64,000 nt of DNA from Ruegeria meonggei (GCF_900172215.1 NZ_FWFP01000001.1:372001-436000), one strand, 5' to 3'. Positions 9,924-18,754 are shown, numbered from the stretch's first letter. The notes: generated by a model from the letters alone, not told the origin. Numbers and translations are program-made.

Positions 9924-10322
9924 TTAAAGGCGGGTCCAGGTCTGATGCGCGCACAGGTGATGTTCGCACCCTTTAACCTTGAGCGTATCGCCCTGCAGGG
10001 TCATTTGCGGCACCGCATCAACATTGATCAGCGGCACCCAGAACTCACCGCCTCCGTATGCGCCATCCCCCTGGCTGGACACATCCCAAAACAGCTTTTT
10101 GCCGATATTGGGGGTCTGAACCTCTTTACCCGAACTGTCATAAGCAGATTGAATCTGGCCACAGAAGCTCTTTCCACAGGCCGTGATCTTGATGTGAGAG
10201 GTCAGGTTCTTGCGATCCGGTTCCGTCTTCCAGACGCCGACGATGGGATCCGCCGCCGCCAGAGCAGGCATTAGCAGGGCAAAAGCCGCTGCGATCGCAA
10301 GGCCGTGTATGCGTTTTGACAT
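9924..10322 (-). CDS. Secreted DUF2147 protein
   Basis: This is a 132-residue exported protein. A typical signal peptide (residues 1-24, ending ALAAADP) precedes a small beta-rich domain that opens with IVGVWKTEPD and carries a Cys pair (ITACGKSFCGQI), the usual DUF2147 pattern. DUF2147 members have no firmly established function; some are linked to envelope or stress responses. It is convergent with the RND operon and its stop lies 3 bases past that operon's T-tract. Confidence 0.82.
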   Translation of the reverse strand: MSKRIHGLAIAAAFALLMPALAAADPIVGVWKTEPDRKNLTSHIKITACGKSFCGQIQSAYDSSGKEVQTPNIGKKLFWDVSSQGDGAYGGGEFWVPLINVDAVPQMTLQGDTLKVKGCEHHLCAHQTWTRL

Positions 10323-10377
10323 GGCATCACCTTTCGCTTGTGTTCGTCAGAATAGCACGGGCTGACCGCAACGCCGC

Positions 10378-12201
10378 TCAGGCAGCTTGCGCATCCGATT
10401 GCTGGCGGCTCCACAGCTGGGCATAGCGGCCTTCACGCTGCAGCAACTCATCATGGGTGCCCTGTTCCAGAATTTCGCCCTGCTCCAGCACTACGATACG
10501 ATCCGCTTCGGCAATGGTGCTGAGGCGGTGAGCGATGGTCAGAACGGTCCGACCCTCGCCCGCCCGCGCCAGCGCGTCCTTGATGTCCTGTTCGGTATCC
10601 GTGTCCAGCGCCGAGGTCGCCTCGTCCAGCAGCAGGATCGGCGGGTTCTTCAGTAAGGTACGTGCAATGCCGACGCGTTGTTTTTCTCCGCCTGACAGTT
10701 TCAACCCGCGCTCACCCACTGTGGTGTCATAACCTTCGGGTAGCGTGGCGATGAAGTCATGAATCTGCGCAGCCCTGGCGGCAACTTCGACATCCTCTTG
10801 CGTGGCCCCGTCGCGGCCATAGGCGATGTTGTACCGGATCGTGTCGTTGAACAGAACCGTGTCCTGCGGCACCACACCGATTGCCGCATGCAGGCTGGAT
10901 TGCGTCACGTCCCGCACGTCTTGCCCATCGATCTTCAGTGCGCCAGCGGTTACATCATAAAACCGAAACAGCAGCCGTCCAATGGTGGATTTCCCTGACC
11001 CTGTGGCACCAACGATGGCCACCGTCTGTCCCGCCGGAACCGTCAAAGAAACACCTTTGAGGATTTCCCGATCTGCATCATAACCGAAATGGACGTTGTC
11101 CAGCGTCACCTCACCCCCGGTCACAGCCAGATCAGCGGCGTTGGACTTGTCGGTCACCTCGGCGGGTTGTTCCAGCAGATCAAACATCTGACCCATATCC
11201 ACAAGCGACTGGCGAATTTCACGGTACACCGTACCCAGAAAGTTCAATGGCACGGTGATCTGGATCATGTAGGCGTTGACCATAACAAAATCGCCAACGG
11301 TCAACGTGCCGTTCTGCACCCCCACCGCCGCCAGAACCATTACACCGATCAGGCCGCAGGTGATCAGGAAAGACTGCCCGAAATTCAGGAAGGCCAGCGA
11401 ATAGGCAGTCTTAAGCGCTGCTCCGGCATAGGCCTTCATCGACACATCATAGCGCGCAGCTTCGCGGGTTTCTGCGTTGAAATACTTGACCGTTTCAAAG
11501 TTCAGTAAGCTGTCTATCGCGCGCTGGTTGGCCTCGGTGTCCTGATCATTCATCTCGCGCCGCAGCTTCACCCGCCATTCGGTCACGGCAAAGGTGAACC
11601 AGATATACAGGGCGATGGTCACCGCCACGACGACCAGATACCAGACATCGAACAGCCACATCAGGATGATCGCGACCAACAACAGCTCAAGGATCAGCGG
11701 CCCGATGGAAAACAGCAAGAACCGCAACAGGAATTCTACACCTTTCACGCCGCGCTCGATAATGCGGCTCAGGCCACCGGTCCGGCGGGTCACGTGATAA
11801 CGCATCGAAAGCTGATGGATATGCTGAAACGTCACCAACGCCAGAGCGCGCAGCGCGCGCTGACCGACCGGCGCAAAGGCCGCATCGCGCAATTGCTGAA
11901 AGCCCACGGTCATCATCCGCGCAACGCCATAGGCCACAGTCAACCCAACCGCGCCCAGCGCCAGGGGCGGCACACCCTCGCCGGCCAGACCGTCAACCGC
12001 GCCTTTGTACAGGATCGGCGTATAGACCGCGATCAGCTTGGCCACGACCAACATACACATGGCTAAAACTACACGACGCTTTACCCATGGCTCATCCTCG
12101 GGCCACAAGTACGGAGCGACTTTACGGATCGTACGCCAGCCGGAACTGCGCTCGTCGGTTTGGGGGATGTCGTCAGATTGCATCTGGGCTGTCCGTCTCA
12201 T
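10378..12201 (-). CDS. ABC exporter, Atm1-type (heavy metal/glutathione-complex transporter)
   Basis: This is a half-size ABC exporter of 607 residues with a six-helix membrane domain followed by a nucleotide-binding domain. The Walker A is GATGSGKST, the signature LSGGEKQRVGIART, the Walker B ILLLDEATSALD, and the switch AHRLSTI. The membrane domain shows the Atm1 hallmarks: NFETVKYFNAE between helices 4 and 5 and a TGGLSRIIERG loop. Atm1/HMT1 exporters move glutathione-linked sulfur or metal complexes out of the cytosol in bacteria. A GTG lies one codon upstream; I use the ATG at 12201, which has AGG 6 bases before it. It is read alone, with no partner gene. Confidence 0.9.
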   Translation of the reverse strand: MRRTAQMQSDDIPQTDERSSGWRTIRKVAPYLWPEDEPWVKRRVVLAMCMLVVAKLIAVYTPILYKGAVDGLAGEGVPPLALGAVGLTVAYGVARMMTVGFQQLRDAAFAPVGQRALRALALVTFQHIHQLSMRYHVTRRTGGLSRIIERGVKGVEFLLRFLLFSIGPLILELLLVAIILMWLFDVWYLVVVAVTIALYIWFTFAVTEWRVKLRREMNDQDTEANQRAIDSLLNFETVKYFNAETREAARYDVSMKAYAGAALKTAYSLAFLNFGQSFLITCGLIGVMVLAAVGVQNGTLTVGDFVMVNAYMIQITVPLNFLGTVYREIRQSLVDMGQMFDLLEQPAEVTDKSNAADLAVTGGEVTLDNVHFGYDADREILKGVSLTVPAGQTVAIVGATGSGKSTIGRLLFRFYDVTAGALKIDGQDVRDVTQSSLHAAIGVVPQDTVLFNDTIRYNIAYGRDGATQEDVEVAARAAQIHDFIATLPEGYDTTVGERGLKLSGGEKQRVGIARTLLKNPPILLLDEATSALDTDTEQDIKDALARAGEGRTVLTIAHRLSTIAEADRIVVLEQGEILEQGTHDELLQREGRYAQLWSRQQSDAQAA

Positions 12202-12261
12202 CACGTACCTAGTCTGCGGTCAGAGATAGCCCCCTGCCCCCGGAAGGGCCAGAGGCAAGGT

Positions 12262-13554
12262 TTATTCGGGGAACGTGAAAACCTGACCGGGATAGATCAG
12301 ATCAGGATCGCGAATCGCATCCCGGTTGGCTTCGAACAGCTTCACGTAGAGGATACCGTCACCAAAACGCTCTCGCGAGATCGCCCAGAGGGTGTCGCCC
12401 TCCTGCACGGTAACCGAGCGGATAGGCGCCGCCTGAGGCTCCTCTCCGGTGGTCTGGGGCGCTTCAGCAGCACGCAGAACCTCGACAGGCTCGCGCTTGA
12501 ACGGGGTCTCCAATCGGCTGACGACCGTGCCATCGGCTGCGACCTCATCCACACGCAAGTTATAGATACCGGGATCGATGCCCTGCAACTCACTGCGCCA
12601 TTTGCCGTCATCGGTCGGGGTCAGGTCGTCGACAAGCTGGTTGTCCAGATACAACCGAACGACCGAGCCGTCCGGAACCCGGCCTGTCAGCTCAACGTCG
12701 CCGGTGCTGGAGTAACCGACCGTATCCAGCGCAACCTGTTCCGGTGCCTGCGATTGTACGGTTGGGGCCTGCACAAGTTCCACCCCGTCCTCACCAGAGC
12801 GCAATATGGCCACCTGTTGATCCTGTGGGTCCTCCGCCCTTTCCTCGGGTGCGGCCTCAGCCACTTGTTCGGTATCGTCCGCGGTCGCCTGTAGGGCCGT
12901 CTCAGCGCTCTCTGTCTGCGAAGGGTTGTTGGGGACAGGCGCGGCCTCTGCCGTATCAGTGGTCGAGACAGATTCATCTGCGGGCGCGGGTTCAGGCAAT
13001 GCGGCGATCAGATAGTCGTCCGACTGCAATGGTTGATCACCGCTGGTCTCAAGAGTTAAGCCACGCGCATTCTCAGAGAACGGGATCGATACGAATTCGG
13101 CGAACTGACCGCTGGGGTCGACGGTGAAACTATGTACCTGCTCTCCGTCCAGCAACACTCGCACATCGGATCCTGGTTCGGCATTGCCGGACAGAACCAC
13201 GTTGCCATCCGGTTCGACAAATATCTGATCCAGCGTGGGTGCGGCTGCCTGCGCCACGTCTTCTGGCGACGTGTCCTGCTGATTGGTTGGCGCTTCGGCT
13301 ACTGCGACCTCTGGGGTATCGGACCCCGTTTCAGGCGCAGGTTCACTGGCCTCGACTGTGTTGGCCGGTGTTGTGGTCTCAGCACTATCCGATGCGGTTG
13401 GTGTGGCGGTATCCGCTTGCGGTGCGGCCTCTTGCGGATCACTTTCAAGGATGCCGGACAAGTACAACCCACCAGCTCCTGCGATAATCACAACACCCGC
13501 GATCACCCACCAGGTGGAGATGCCAGAGCTTTCGCTTCCCGACTCGGCGTTCAT
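12262..13554 (-). CDS. Membrane-anchored LysM peptidoglycan-binding protein
   Basis: The start is the ATG at 13554, preceded by AAAGGAAG; the open frame extends further upstream without support. The 430-residue protein has a single N-terminal membrane segment ([20 protein letters not shown]). A long acidic, Pro/Ala/Thr-rich linker and two Ig-like or bacterial-adhesin-like beta modules follow ([19 protein letters not shown] and [19 protein letters not shown] are clearly repeats of each other). A C-terminal LysM closes it ([18 protein letters not shown]...[10 protein letters not shown]). LysM binds peptidoglycan, so the protein probably spans from the inner membrane to the wall. The role is unknown. 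Confidence 0.88.
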   Translation of the reverse strand: MNAESGSESSGISTWWVIAGVVIIAGAGGLYLSGILESDPQEAAPQADTATPTASDSAETTTPANTVEASEPAPETGSDTPEVAVAEAPTNQQDTSPEDVAQAAAPTLDQIFVEPDGNVVLSGNAEPGSDVRVLLDGEQVHSFTVDPSGQFAEFVSIPFSENARGLTLETSGDQPLQSDDYLIAALPEPAPADESVSTTDTAEAAPVPNNPSQTESAETALQATADDTEQVAEAAPEERAEDPQDQQVAILRSGEDGVELVQAPTVQSQAPEQVALDTVGYSSTGDVELTGRVPDGSVVRLYLDNQLVDDLTPTDDGKWRSELQGIDPGIYNLRVDEVAADGTVVSRLETPFKREPVEVLRAAEAPQTTGEEPQAAPIRSVTVQEGDTLWAISRERFGDGILYVKLFEANRDAIRDPDLIYPGQVFTFPE

Positions 13555-13591
13555 GTGCTTCCTTTCACTCCGCAGCGCAAGTGCTTTGGCT

Positions 13592-13621
13592 ATAACACAT
13601 TCTGCCTGACGGTTGAGCCAA
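13592..13621 (-). promoter_or_regulatory. Candidate promoter for the LysM gene
   Basis: On the minus strand TTGGCT (13616-13621) and TGTTAT (13592-13597) are 18 bases apart, about 40 bp upstream of the LysM start codon. This is a moderate match only. Confidence 0.4.
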
Positions 13622-13680
13622 TCTATCAATCCCGCTATCAGGGGTCAAAAGCCCAGATACAAGCCCGGAGGAGCCCTATT

Positions 13681-14232
13681 GTGTCTCAGACATCGGTGTG
13701 TGTGTATTGCGGGTCACGCAATGGTGCAAATTCCGCATATTCCCAAGCTGCCCACAGATTTGGCCAGTTGCTGGCGCAAGAAGGCTGGCGCCTTGTTTAC
13801 GGTGCCGGTGATGTGGGGCTGATGGGCGAGGTTGCGCGCGCCGCCCAAGCGGCCGGAGGCGACACGTTTGGCGTTATCCCGGTACATCTGTTGGAGCGCG
13901 AGGTCGGCAAGACAGACCTGACGCGTTTCGTGGTCACCGAGACGATGCACGAGCGTAAGAAGGTCATGATCATGAACGCGGATGCAGTAGTGGTCCTGCC
14001 GGGCGGCCCGGGATCACTGGATGAGCTGTTCGAAGCGCTGACATGGCGGCAACTTGGCCTGCATGACAAACCCATTCTGGTCATGAATGTGGACGGATAT
14101 TGGGACCCGTTGCGCGAACTGGTGCAGCAGGTCATCGGTCACGGGTTTGCAGACACTTCGCTGGCGGACTTCATCACCTGGGTTGATGATCCTGAGACTG
14201 CAATGGCAGCCTTGCGTCAGGTCCTGAACTGA
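13681..14232 (+). CDS. LOG-family Rossmann-fold protein (TIGR00730), probable nucleoside monophosphate phosphoribohydrolase
   Basis: The start is the GTG at 13681, with GGAGGAG seven bases upstream, giving the usual LOG length of 183 residues. The long open frame upstream overlaps the divergent LysM gene and is not used. The LOG motif PGGPGSLDELFE is present (the classic form is PGGxGTxxE), preceded by MHERKKVMI, which belongs to the active site. LOG enzymes cleave nucleoside 5'-monophosphates to free base and ribose phosphate, best known for cytokinin activation. In bacteria the physiological substrate is often unclear. Confidence 0.9.
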   Translation: MSQTSVCVYCGSRNGANSAYSQAAHRFGQLLAQEGWRLVYGAGDVGLMGEVARAAQAAGGDTFGVIPVHLLEREVGKTDLTRFVVTETMHERKKVMIMNADAVVVLPGGPGSLDELFEALTWRQLGLHDKPILVMNVDGYWDPLRELVQQVIGHGFADTSLADFITWVDDPETAMAALRQVLN

Positions 14233-14236
14233 AAGG

Positions 14237-14262
14237 CAGCGGGTGCAGTAACCCACCCGCTG
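14237..14262. terminator. Stem-loop between convergent genes, possible terminator
   Basis: A perfect 9-bp inverted repeat (CAGCGGGTG with CACCCGCTG) with an 8-base loop lies between the ends of the LOG gene and the host-attachment gene. There is no clear T-run, so termination is only probable. Confidence 0.45.
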
Positions 14263-14274
14263 TCTGGTGATCTC

Positions 14275-14727
14275 TTAAACCGCTGGCTTAAGACGGCTTG
14301 TCAGTATCTGTTCTACCTTGTGAAGCGGATGGTTGGTCAGTGTTTTATCAACCTCGGCGACTACCTTGCTCAGCACTTCGCTGTGCAGCCGTCTGCGCAG
14401 CAACCCGAGCACATGAGGACTGGCGACCAGAACCAGCCGCTTATACGCGCCCTTCAGACCTTTGCGGTTCAGCAGATTGGCCAGGTCCTGCACGAACAGA
14501 GATTTCGCATGGGTTTTCCATTTGGCTTCTTCGACTGCCGATTTCTGGTTGGGCCCTGTATCCGGACGGCGGCCCGCCCGATCCGAGGGTTTGTTGCTAG
14601 GCACGTCGTTCTGCTCAACCGAAACGACCACCAGATTGGGGTCCTCTGCGTCGGTGATATTCTCCATCAACAACGCCTTTTCCCCGTCAGCTATGACAAC
14701 CCATGTTCCCTGTGCAAGTGCGACCAT
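14275..14727 (-). CDS. Host attachment family protein
   Basis: This 150-residue protein starts with the family pattern (TWVVIADGEKALLMEN), followed by a polar linker (PSDRAGRRPDTGPNQKSAVEE) and a C-terminal Rossmann-like part (KRLVLVASPHVLGLLRR). Family members were named from an Agrobacterium plant-attachment locus and resemble archaeal release-factor/Dom34 domains; the molecular role is not established. Two ATGs are adjacent; the second (14727) has GGAG at a better distance. It is convergent with the LOG gene. Confidence 0.8.
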   Translation of the reverse strand: MVALAQGTWVVIADGEKALLMENITDAEDPNLVVVSVEQNDVPSNKPSDRAGRRPDTGPNQKSAVEEAKWKTHAKSLFVQDLANLLNRKGLKGAYKRLVLVASPHVLGLLRRRLHSEVLSKVVAEVDKTLTNHPLHKVEQILTSRLKPAV

Positions 14728-15014
14728 CATGATCTCCTGTTATGGTTTGTATGACTTTCCCTCATCCATCAGGCACAGCTCACCCGAGACGCGCCGAGGT
14801 CATTCAGCGCGTTGCCTGACGGTTTTCTTAGTGGTTTGCGGCTCTCTCCCTCCGCCCATCTTAGCTATGCACTGCGGGGCGGGGTACAATAGGTCTCAAT
14901 TCGAAAGTTGACGCATCGGCAGGATTTCTCCAGTGGTGATGGCACCGGGGCGCTTCAGCATTGTCGAAGGGCTTTTGCCTAAAGTCTGTTATGCGGGACA
15001 GAGCGGACTTAAAT

Positions 15015-15458
15015 TCAGCGGCTGACGCGGTATCCTGTGTATGCCCAAATACATAGAAGAACGACTGCAGCAAATGCTGGATCGATGAATCCCAGGCTCA
15101 TCTCGCCCGGCATCTTTCCCTGCAACCAATCTGATACAAAGTTGTCGTTGCGCAGAACAATCCCGATGATGGCAAATCCACCCAAAAACAGAGTTGCGGC
15201 ACCTGCTTCACCAATTGCTTTGTGTTGGTCTTGAGTTAGCGATTTTGGCAGCAACCTACTAAAGGTGTTCAGTATTTTTTCAATTGCCCAAATAAAGAGC
15301 CAAATAAAAACGAAGAACAACAGGAAACCAAACCCAACATACAAGTTCTTGAATGCTATCAGGCTGGAAATCACTAACGGGATAACAAGCCAAAACTTGT
15401 ACTTCTCGGCGAAACCATCAATCTTCTCATTCAATTGATCCGATTTCCTGTCCGACAA
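15015..15458 (-). CDS. Hypothetical membrane protein with four predicted helices
   Basis: I do not recognise this 147-residue protein. It has a polar N-terminus (SDRKSDQLNEKIDGFAEKY) and hydrophobic segments at about residues 23-40, 43-60, 85-103 and 122-140, so it is an inner-membrane protein. The start is a TTG at 15458 with GAGGAAA upstream; no ATG is available in frame. Base composition is clearly more AT-rich than the surrounding genes, as in the neighbouring small ORF at 15655, which suggests acquired or fast-evolving DNA. The 287 bp between this gene and the host-attachment gene hold nothing I recognise. Confidence 0.6.
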   Translation of the reverse strand: MSDRKSDQLNEKIDGFAEKYKFWLVIPLVISSLIAFKNLYVGFGFLLFFVFIWLFIWAIEKILNTFSRLLPKSLTQDQHKAIGEAGAATLFLGGFAIIGIVLRNDNFVSDWLQGKMPGEMSLGFIDPAFAAVVLLCIWAYTGYRVSR

Positions 15459-15654
15459 TGCAATTTCCTCTCAGAACGAACTTACTAGAATTTGAGACAT
15501 AGCAATCGTTTAGTCAAACTGTCACCTTGGGCTCGCAGCCGACTTTCACTGAAACAGGAGAGAAATACCGCTTTCAAAAGTCCGACTTCGCTATCCGATT
15601 GCTTTCATGTGATTTTTGAATAGTCAGTGATGCGACCCGAAAGGCAAGGAAAAG

Positions 15655-15948
15655 ATGGAAAGAACTATAACCACTTCGACCAATGGAAACAGTTGGGAGA
15701 TTGTTCCGACCAACGCGGTCGCCGGAGTTATCCTCGGAGTGTTGTTCATCTACCTGTTTTTTCGCCATTTCATGTTCGTACTCATGTTCATGGACCTAAT
15801 TCTGGGTTGGCTGCGTAAGTTCAATTGGTTCCCCAAGGAAGGAAAGCGGTGGAAAACGTTCATCCATTGGGTAGTCGCGTTAGCGCTGCTTCTTGGTTTT
15901 TTGTTTGTCGCTGGCTCGGCAGGTTGGTTGGAGTTCATTCCTCAATAG
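15655..15948 (+). CDS. Hypothetical small membrane protein
   Basis: This is a 97-residue protein with two hydrophobic segments (AGVILGVLFIYLFF, residues 23-37, and VVALALLLGFLFVAGSAGW, about 73-91) separated by a basic loop. AAGGAAAAG lies directly before the ATG. I do not recognise a family. It lies in the same AT-richer patch as the gene ending at 15015 and is divergent from it, so the two may share a 196-bp promoter region. Confidence 0.55.
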   Translation: MERTITTSTNGNSWEIVPTNAVAGVILGVLFIYLFFRHFMFVLMFMDLILGWLRKFNWFPKEGKRWKTFIHWVVALALLLGFLFVAGSAGWLEFIPQ

Positions 15949-16013
15949 CTGCCATTGGTGTATAGCGGAGCAACCATAGCTCAGGGCTCCAAGCAGTCAT
16001 TCGATGTCGGTTG

Positions 16014-16109
16014 CTAACGCGAAGCCGATACCAGAAACAGCCACCCCAAACAGAAAAGGCCTGCCAGCGTCACCGCCAGCAGACCCTTGATGAACCCTCT
16101 TCGGGTCAA
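16014..16109 (-). CDS. Possible 31-residue Tat/TM-like peptide or gene remnant downstream of sodB
   Basis: Four bases after the sodB stop a TTG opens a 31-codon frame. It starts TRRGFIKGLLAVTLAG, continues with a hydrophobic run (LFCLGWLFLV) and then stops. The start looks exactly like a twin-arginine leader followed by a membrane segment, but nothing follows in frame. It may be a small membrane protein co-transcribed with sodB or the 5' remnant of a lost exported protein. Confidence 0.3.
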   Translation of the reverse strand: MTRRGFIKGLLAVTLAGLFCLGWLFLVSASR

Positions 16110-16113
16110 TGGA

Positions 16114-16713
16114 TTACATCCGCGATGCGACGTTTTCCCAGTTCACCAGATTGTCGAGGAAGTTCGACAGGTACGCCGGACGCTTGTTGCGGAAATCGAT
16201 GTAGTACGAATGCTCCCACACGTCGCAACCCAGCAGCGCGGTCTGACCAAAGCACAGCGGGTTCACGCCGTTCTCGGTCTTGGTCACGGCCAGCGAGCCA
16301 TCAGTGTTCTTGACCAGCCAAGCCCAGCCCGAGCCGAACTGACCGGCACCTGCAGCGCTGAACTGCGACTTGAATTCGTCAACCGAGCCAAAGCTCTCGG
16401 TCAGAGCTTTTTCCAACTCACCGGGCATGGCAGCGCCGCCGGGGCCCATCATTTCCCAGAACTGGTTGTGGTTCCACAACTGGCTGATGTTGTTGAAGAT
16501 ACCGTTTTGCGCGACAGCATTCGCATCATAAGTGCCGGTGATGATTTCTTCCAGCGACTTGCCGTCCCATTCGGTGCCGGCGATCAGCTTGTTGCCATTG
16601 TCGACATAGGCCTTGTGGTGCAGATCGTGGTGATATTCCAATGTTTCCGCGGACATGCCCTTGGCTGCCAGCGCGTCATGTGCATAAGGAAGATCAGGAA
16701 GTTCAAAAGCCAT
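16114..16713 (-). CDS. sodB: Superoxide dismutase, Fe/Mn type
   Basis: This cytoplasmic enzyme dismutates superoxide to oxygen and peroxide. At 199 residues it has normal length. Metal-ligand contexts are visible: HHDLHH near residues 28-33 (first His ligand), NHNQFW near 80 and DVWEHSYY near 164. The sequence opens with the usual FELPDLPYA. Composition around the second-sphere Gln (GQFGSGWAWL) fits the Fe-preferring or cambialistic group. A GGGGG Shine-Dalgarno element precedes the ATG, and a palindrome sits upstream at 16747-16766. Confidence 0.96.
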   Translation of the reverse strand: MAFELPDLPYAHDALAAKGMSAETLEYHHDLHHKAYVDNGNKLIAGTEWDGKSLEEIITGTYDANAVAQNGIFNNISQLWNHNQFWEMMGPGGAAMPGELEKALTESFGSVDEFKSQFSAAGAGQFGSGWAWLVKNTDGSLAVTKTENGVNPLCFGQTALLGCDVWEHSYYIDFRNKRPAYLSNFLDNLVNWENVASRM

Positions 16714-16746
16714 CTCGGCCCCCTGTTGAAAATGATTGTTGCGGTT

Positions 16747-16766
16747 CCACAGGTTAAATGCTGTGG
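16747..16766. promoter_or_regulatory. Candidate operator in the sodB/fkbM intergenic region
   Basis: CCACAG, 8 bases, then CTGTGG form a perfect 6-8-6 palindrome 34 bp upstream of the sodB start and 49 bp upstream of the divergent fkbM-type gene. It could bind a dimeric regulator of either gene. No motif family is recognised. Confidence 0.35.
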
Positions 16767-16814
16767 CAAGGGCCGTAGGTCAAGGGCAGAGATCACAAAA
16801 CCCGGAGGTCCGCG

Positions 16815-17576
16815 ATGCTGACACAGGCGCGCAAGATGTTTTACCGCGCTCGCGGATACTATGCCGGGCACCTGAACGGCGAACCATTCCGCCTGGATCC
16901 CTATCATTCCAAGTTCTGGCGCAAAGCCTCCGCTGGCGTGTGGGAGCCGGAAACCTTTGCTGTGCTCGACCAGTTCCTGTCGCCGGATCGCGATTACCTT
17001 GATATTGGAGCATGGATCGGCCCAACGGTTCTGTACGGCGCCCGTAAGGCGCGTCACGTCTGGTGCTTTGAACCCGACCCCACCGCATTCCGCCATCTGG
17101 CGTGGAACCTGGACCTGAACGATATCCGCAACGTCTCGGCTTTTGGTGTGGCGCTGTCAGACCAATTCGGAGTGGCCCGCATGGCGTCGGTCCGCGGGGA
17201 GCCGGGCGATTCCACCAGCTCTCTGCTGCATGACGGCGTACACGGGACAGATGCGCTGACCATCGCGTGGGATCAGTTTGAGGCGGTGAATGACCTGTCT
17301 CGCGTGTCACTGGTCAAGATGGATATCGAGGGGGCTGAATATGCCGTGTTGCCGACACTCATTCCGTTTCTGAGAAAGCACCGTCCGGCATTGTACCTGT
17401 CCACCCATGCGCCGCTTATCAGTGAAAATGAGCGGTTAAACCGCATGACTGAGCTTGCTAGTCTTCTTTCCTTTTACCAGTCCTGCCAAACAAGTACTGG
17501 TGCCGACGAAGGAATGCATAGTCTTACGAAGACCCCGGCGATTGAAGGGTTTCAGACGTTTTTGCTGACCGGCTGA
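16815..17576 (+). CDS. FkbM-family SAM-dependent methyltransferase
   Basis: This 253-residue protein carries the FkbM core: motif I as YLDIGAWIGPTVLYGA (about residues 57-72), an acidic strand end CFEPDP, NLDLND, and the FkbM signature VKMDIEGAEY (about 170-179). FkbM enzymes O-methylate hydroxyl groups of sugars, polyketides or glycan chains. The N-terminal part lacks a glycosyltransferase domain. GGAGG lies 7 bases before the ATG. The gene stands alone, divergent from sodB, so the substrate is unknown; surface polysaccharide is the usual guess. Confidence 0.88.
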   Translation: MLTQARKMFYRARGYYAGHLNGEPFRLDPYHSKFWRKASAGVWEPETFAVLDQFLSPDRDYLDIGAWIGPTVLYGARKARHVWCFEPDPTAFRHLAWNLDLNDIRNVSAFGVALSDQFGVARMASVRGEPGDSTSSLLHDGVHGTDALTIAWDQFEAVNDLSRVSLVKMDIEGAEYAVLPTLIPFLRKHRPALYLSTHAPLISENERLNRMTELASLLSFYQSCQTSTGADEGMHSLTKTPAIEGFQTFLLTG

Positions 17577-17609
17577 GTGACCCGAAAGGCCACCCAGCCA
17601 GCTTGCATC

Positions 17610-18053
17610 TTAAAACAAGGTTGGCGACGAGACAGGCTTGCATGCACCGACACCGCTTGGACGGTTTGTCACATTGGCCTGTGGGAAACTAGCGGACACC
17701 TTGAAGGCATTGGTTTGGGGGTCCAGAGTTGCCGTGTATGCAATTCTGTACCGGCGCGATGAATTGGCTCTCAGCCTAACACGCCAGGACATCTGGTATC
17801 GGCTTTTACGCGTCACTTTGAACTTTGCATCAGCAGGCTTTTCATCGGGGCGACCAGCAAGTTCATTCGAAGAACGGATAGCCCCGTCATAGACCCGAGC
17901 CTTCTTGCTTGCAGCATCCACACTCATGAACATTTTGGGTGGAATCCATCCTCGCGATTCCATGCTGTGAAGTTCGCACTCATAGTTCACGACGTCTGCC
18001 CGTACCGCCGTTGCACATAACCCTACGGCTATGGCTAAAGATATTAGTTTCAA
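17610..18053 (-). CDS. Hypothetical secreted protein, tandem paralogue B
   Basis: This is a 147-residue exported protein of unknown function. I start it at the TTG at 18053 because GAGAGGA sits five bases upstream; a TTG at 18068 overlaps the preceding stop region without such a site. The signal peptide ends at VRA. Two cysteines remain in the mature chain: one near the start (VNYECELHS) and one near the end (GACKPVSSP). The preceding gene product has the same layout (FECKFG ... GACKPITTP), so the two are diverged tandem duplicates. Between them the chains share the pattern of a basic, Ser/Thr-rich beta protein. The region is AT-richer than its surroundings. Confidence 0.6.
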   Translation of the reverse strand: MKLISLAIAVGLCATAVRADVVNYECELHSMESRGWIPPKMFMSVDAASKKARVYDGAIRSSNELAGRPDEKPADAKFKVTRKSRYQMSWRVRLRANSSRRYRIAYTATLDPQTNAFKVSASFPQANVTNRPSGVGACKPVSSPTLF

Positions 18054-18068
18054 AACTAGTCCTCTCAA

Positions 18069-18551
18069 TCAGGAATTCGGGGTTGTGATAGGTTTACATG
18101 CGCCCTTTGCGAAACCGTCTCGCGGAGCATAGGCAATAGAAGTCGCTGACTTGGCGGTAGCTTTCAGTGTTGATCTATTCAACATCACCGAAAACTCTAG
18201 ATCGAGCAGATCAATAGCGTCATACCGCGACTCATTTGTTGCATAAGTGCGTCCACTTGCGGAATACACATAGTTTTGGCCCACCCAAGCAATTGACAAC
18301 ACCTTAGGTGTGTCCCGCTTAATCCGAGCAGGTCCAACACCCGTGTCGATTTTCGGGATATCAACCCTATGCAAAAGAGCAGAACGGCCAAACTCATCCA
18401 CTGAGAACACCACGCGTGTTGGTGTAGGGCGATTCACAAGGCCAGGTCCAAATTTACACTCGAAACTTTCTTTATAAGTTTCAGAAACGGCGATTTGAGG
18501 TGTAATTATCAGAGCGGCCAAACCTGCCGCCAGCACTTTTTTAATGGTCAA
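18069..18551 (-). CDS. Hypothetical secreted protein, tandem paralogue A
   Basis: This 160-residue exported protein has a Lys-rich n-region and signal peptide (residues 1-23, cleavage after AVS). The mature part begins with ESFECKFG and ends GACKPITTPNS; the two cysteines probably form a disulfide. The start is TTG at 18551 with a GGAGAAGAG purine stretch upstream. It ends one base before the extended frame of its downstream paralogue, so the two form an operon. I do not recognise a family. The 261 bp upstream contain no gene I can support. Confidence 0.6.
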   Translation of the reverse strand: MTIKKVLAAGLAALIITPQIAVSETYKESFECKFGPGLVNRPTPTRVVFSVDEFGRSALLHRVDIPKIDTGVGPARIKRDTPKVLSIAWVGQNYVYSASGRTYATNESRYDAIDLLDLEFSVMLNRSTLKATAKSATSIAYAPRDGFAKGACKPITTPNS

Positions 18552-18754
18552 AACTCTACTCTTCTCCAGATTTATGACGGTTTCAGCACGTAACGGCTTT
18601 CCTTTGCCACGTACACGCTACGAGGAAGTAAAGCAGGAGAATTTCTGCCTATGCGCTCTTATGTCTCAATAAGAAGCTTACGTGCCTCGCACAAACACGA
18701 CGCCGAGGAAAATGGGTCCGGGTTTTTCCTACTGTGGGCAACATGACACACACT

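Noticed and set aside
13132..13680. N-terminal extension of the LOG protein
   Set aside because: It overlaps the divergent LysM gene; a GTG with perfect GGAGGAG at 13681 gives the normal family length.
14861..15073. 70-codon minus-strand frame upstream of the host-attachment gene
   Set aside because: It overlaps the C-terminus of the small membrane protein gene in another frame and has no Shine-Dalgarno element or motif.
18651..18746. 31-codon plus-strand frame between the secreted-protein pair and the sox terminator
   Set aside because: AGGAG lies too far upstream (12 bases), and the peptide has no recognisable feature.
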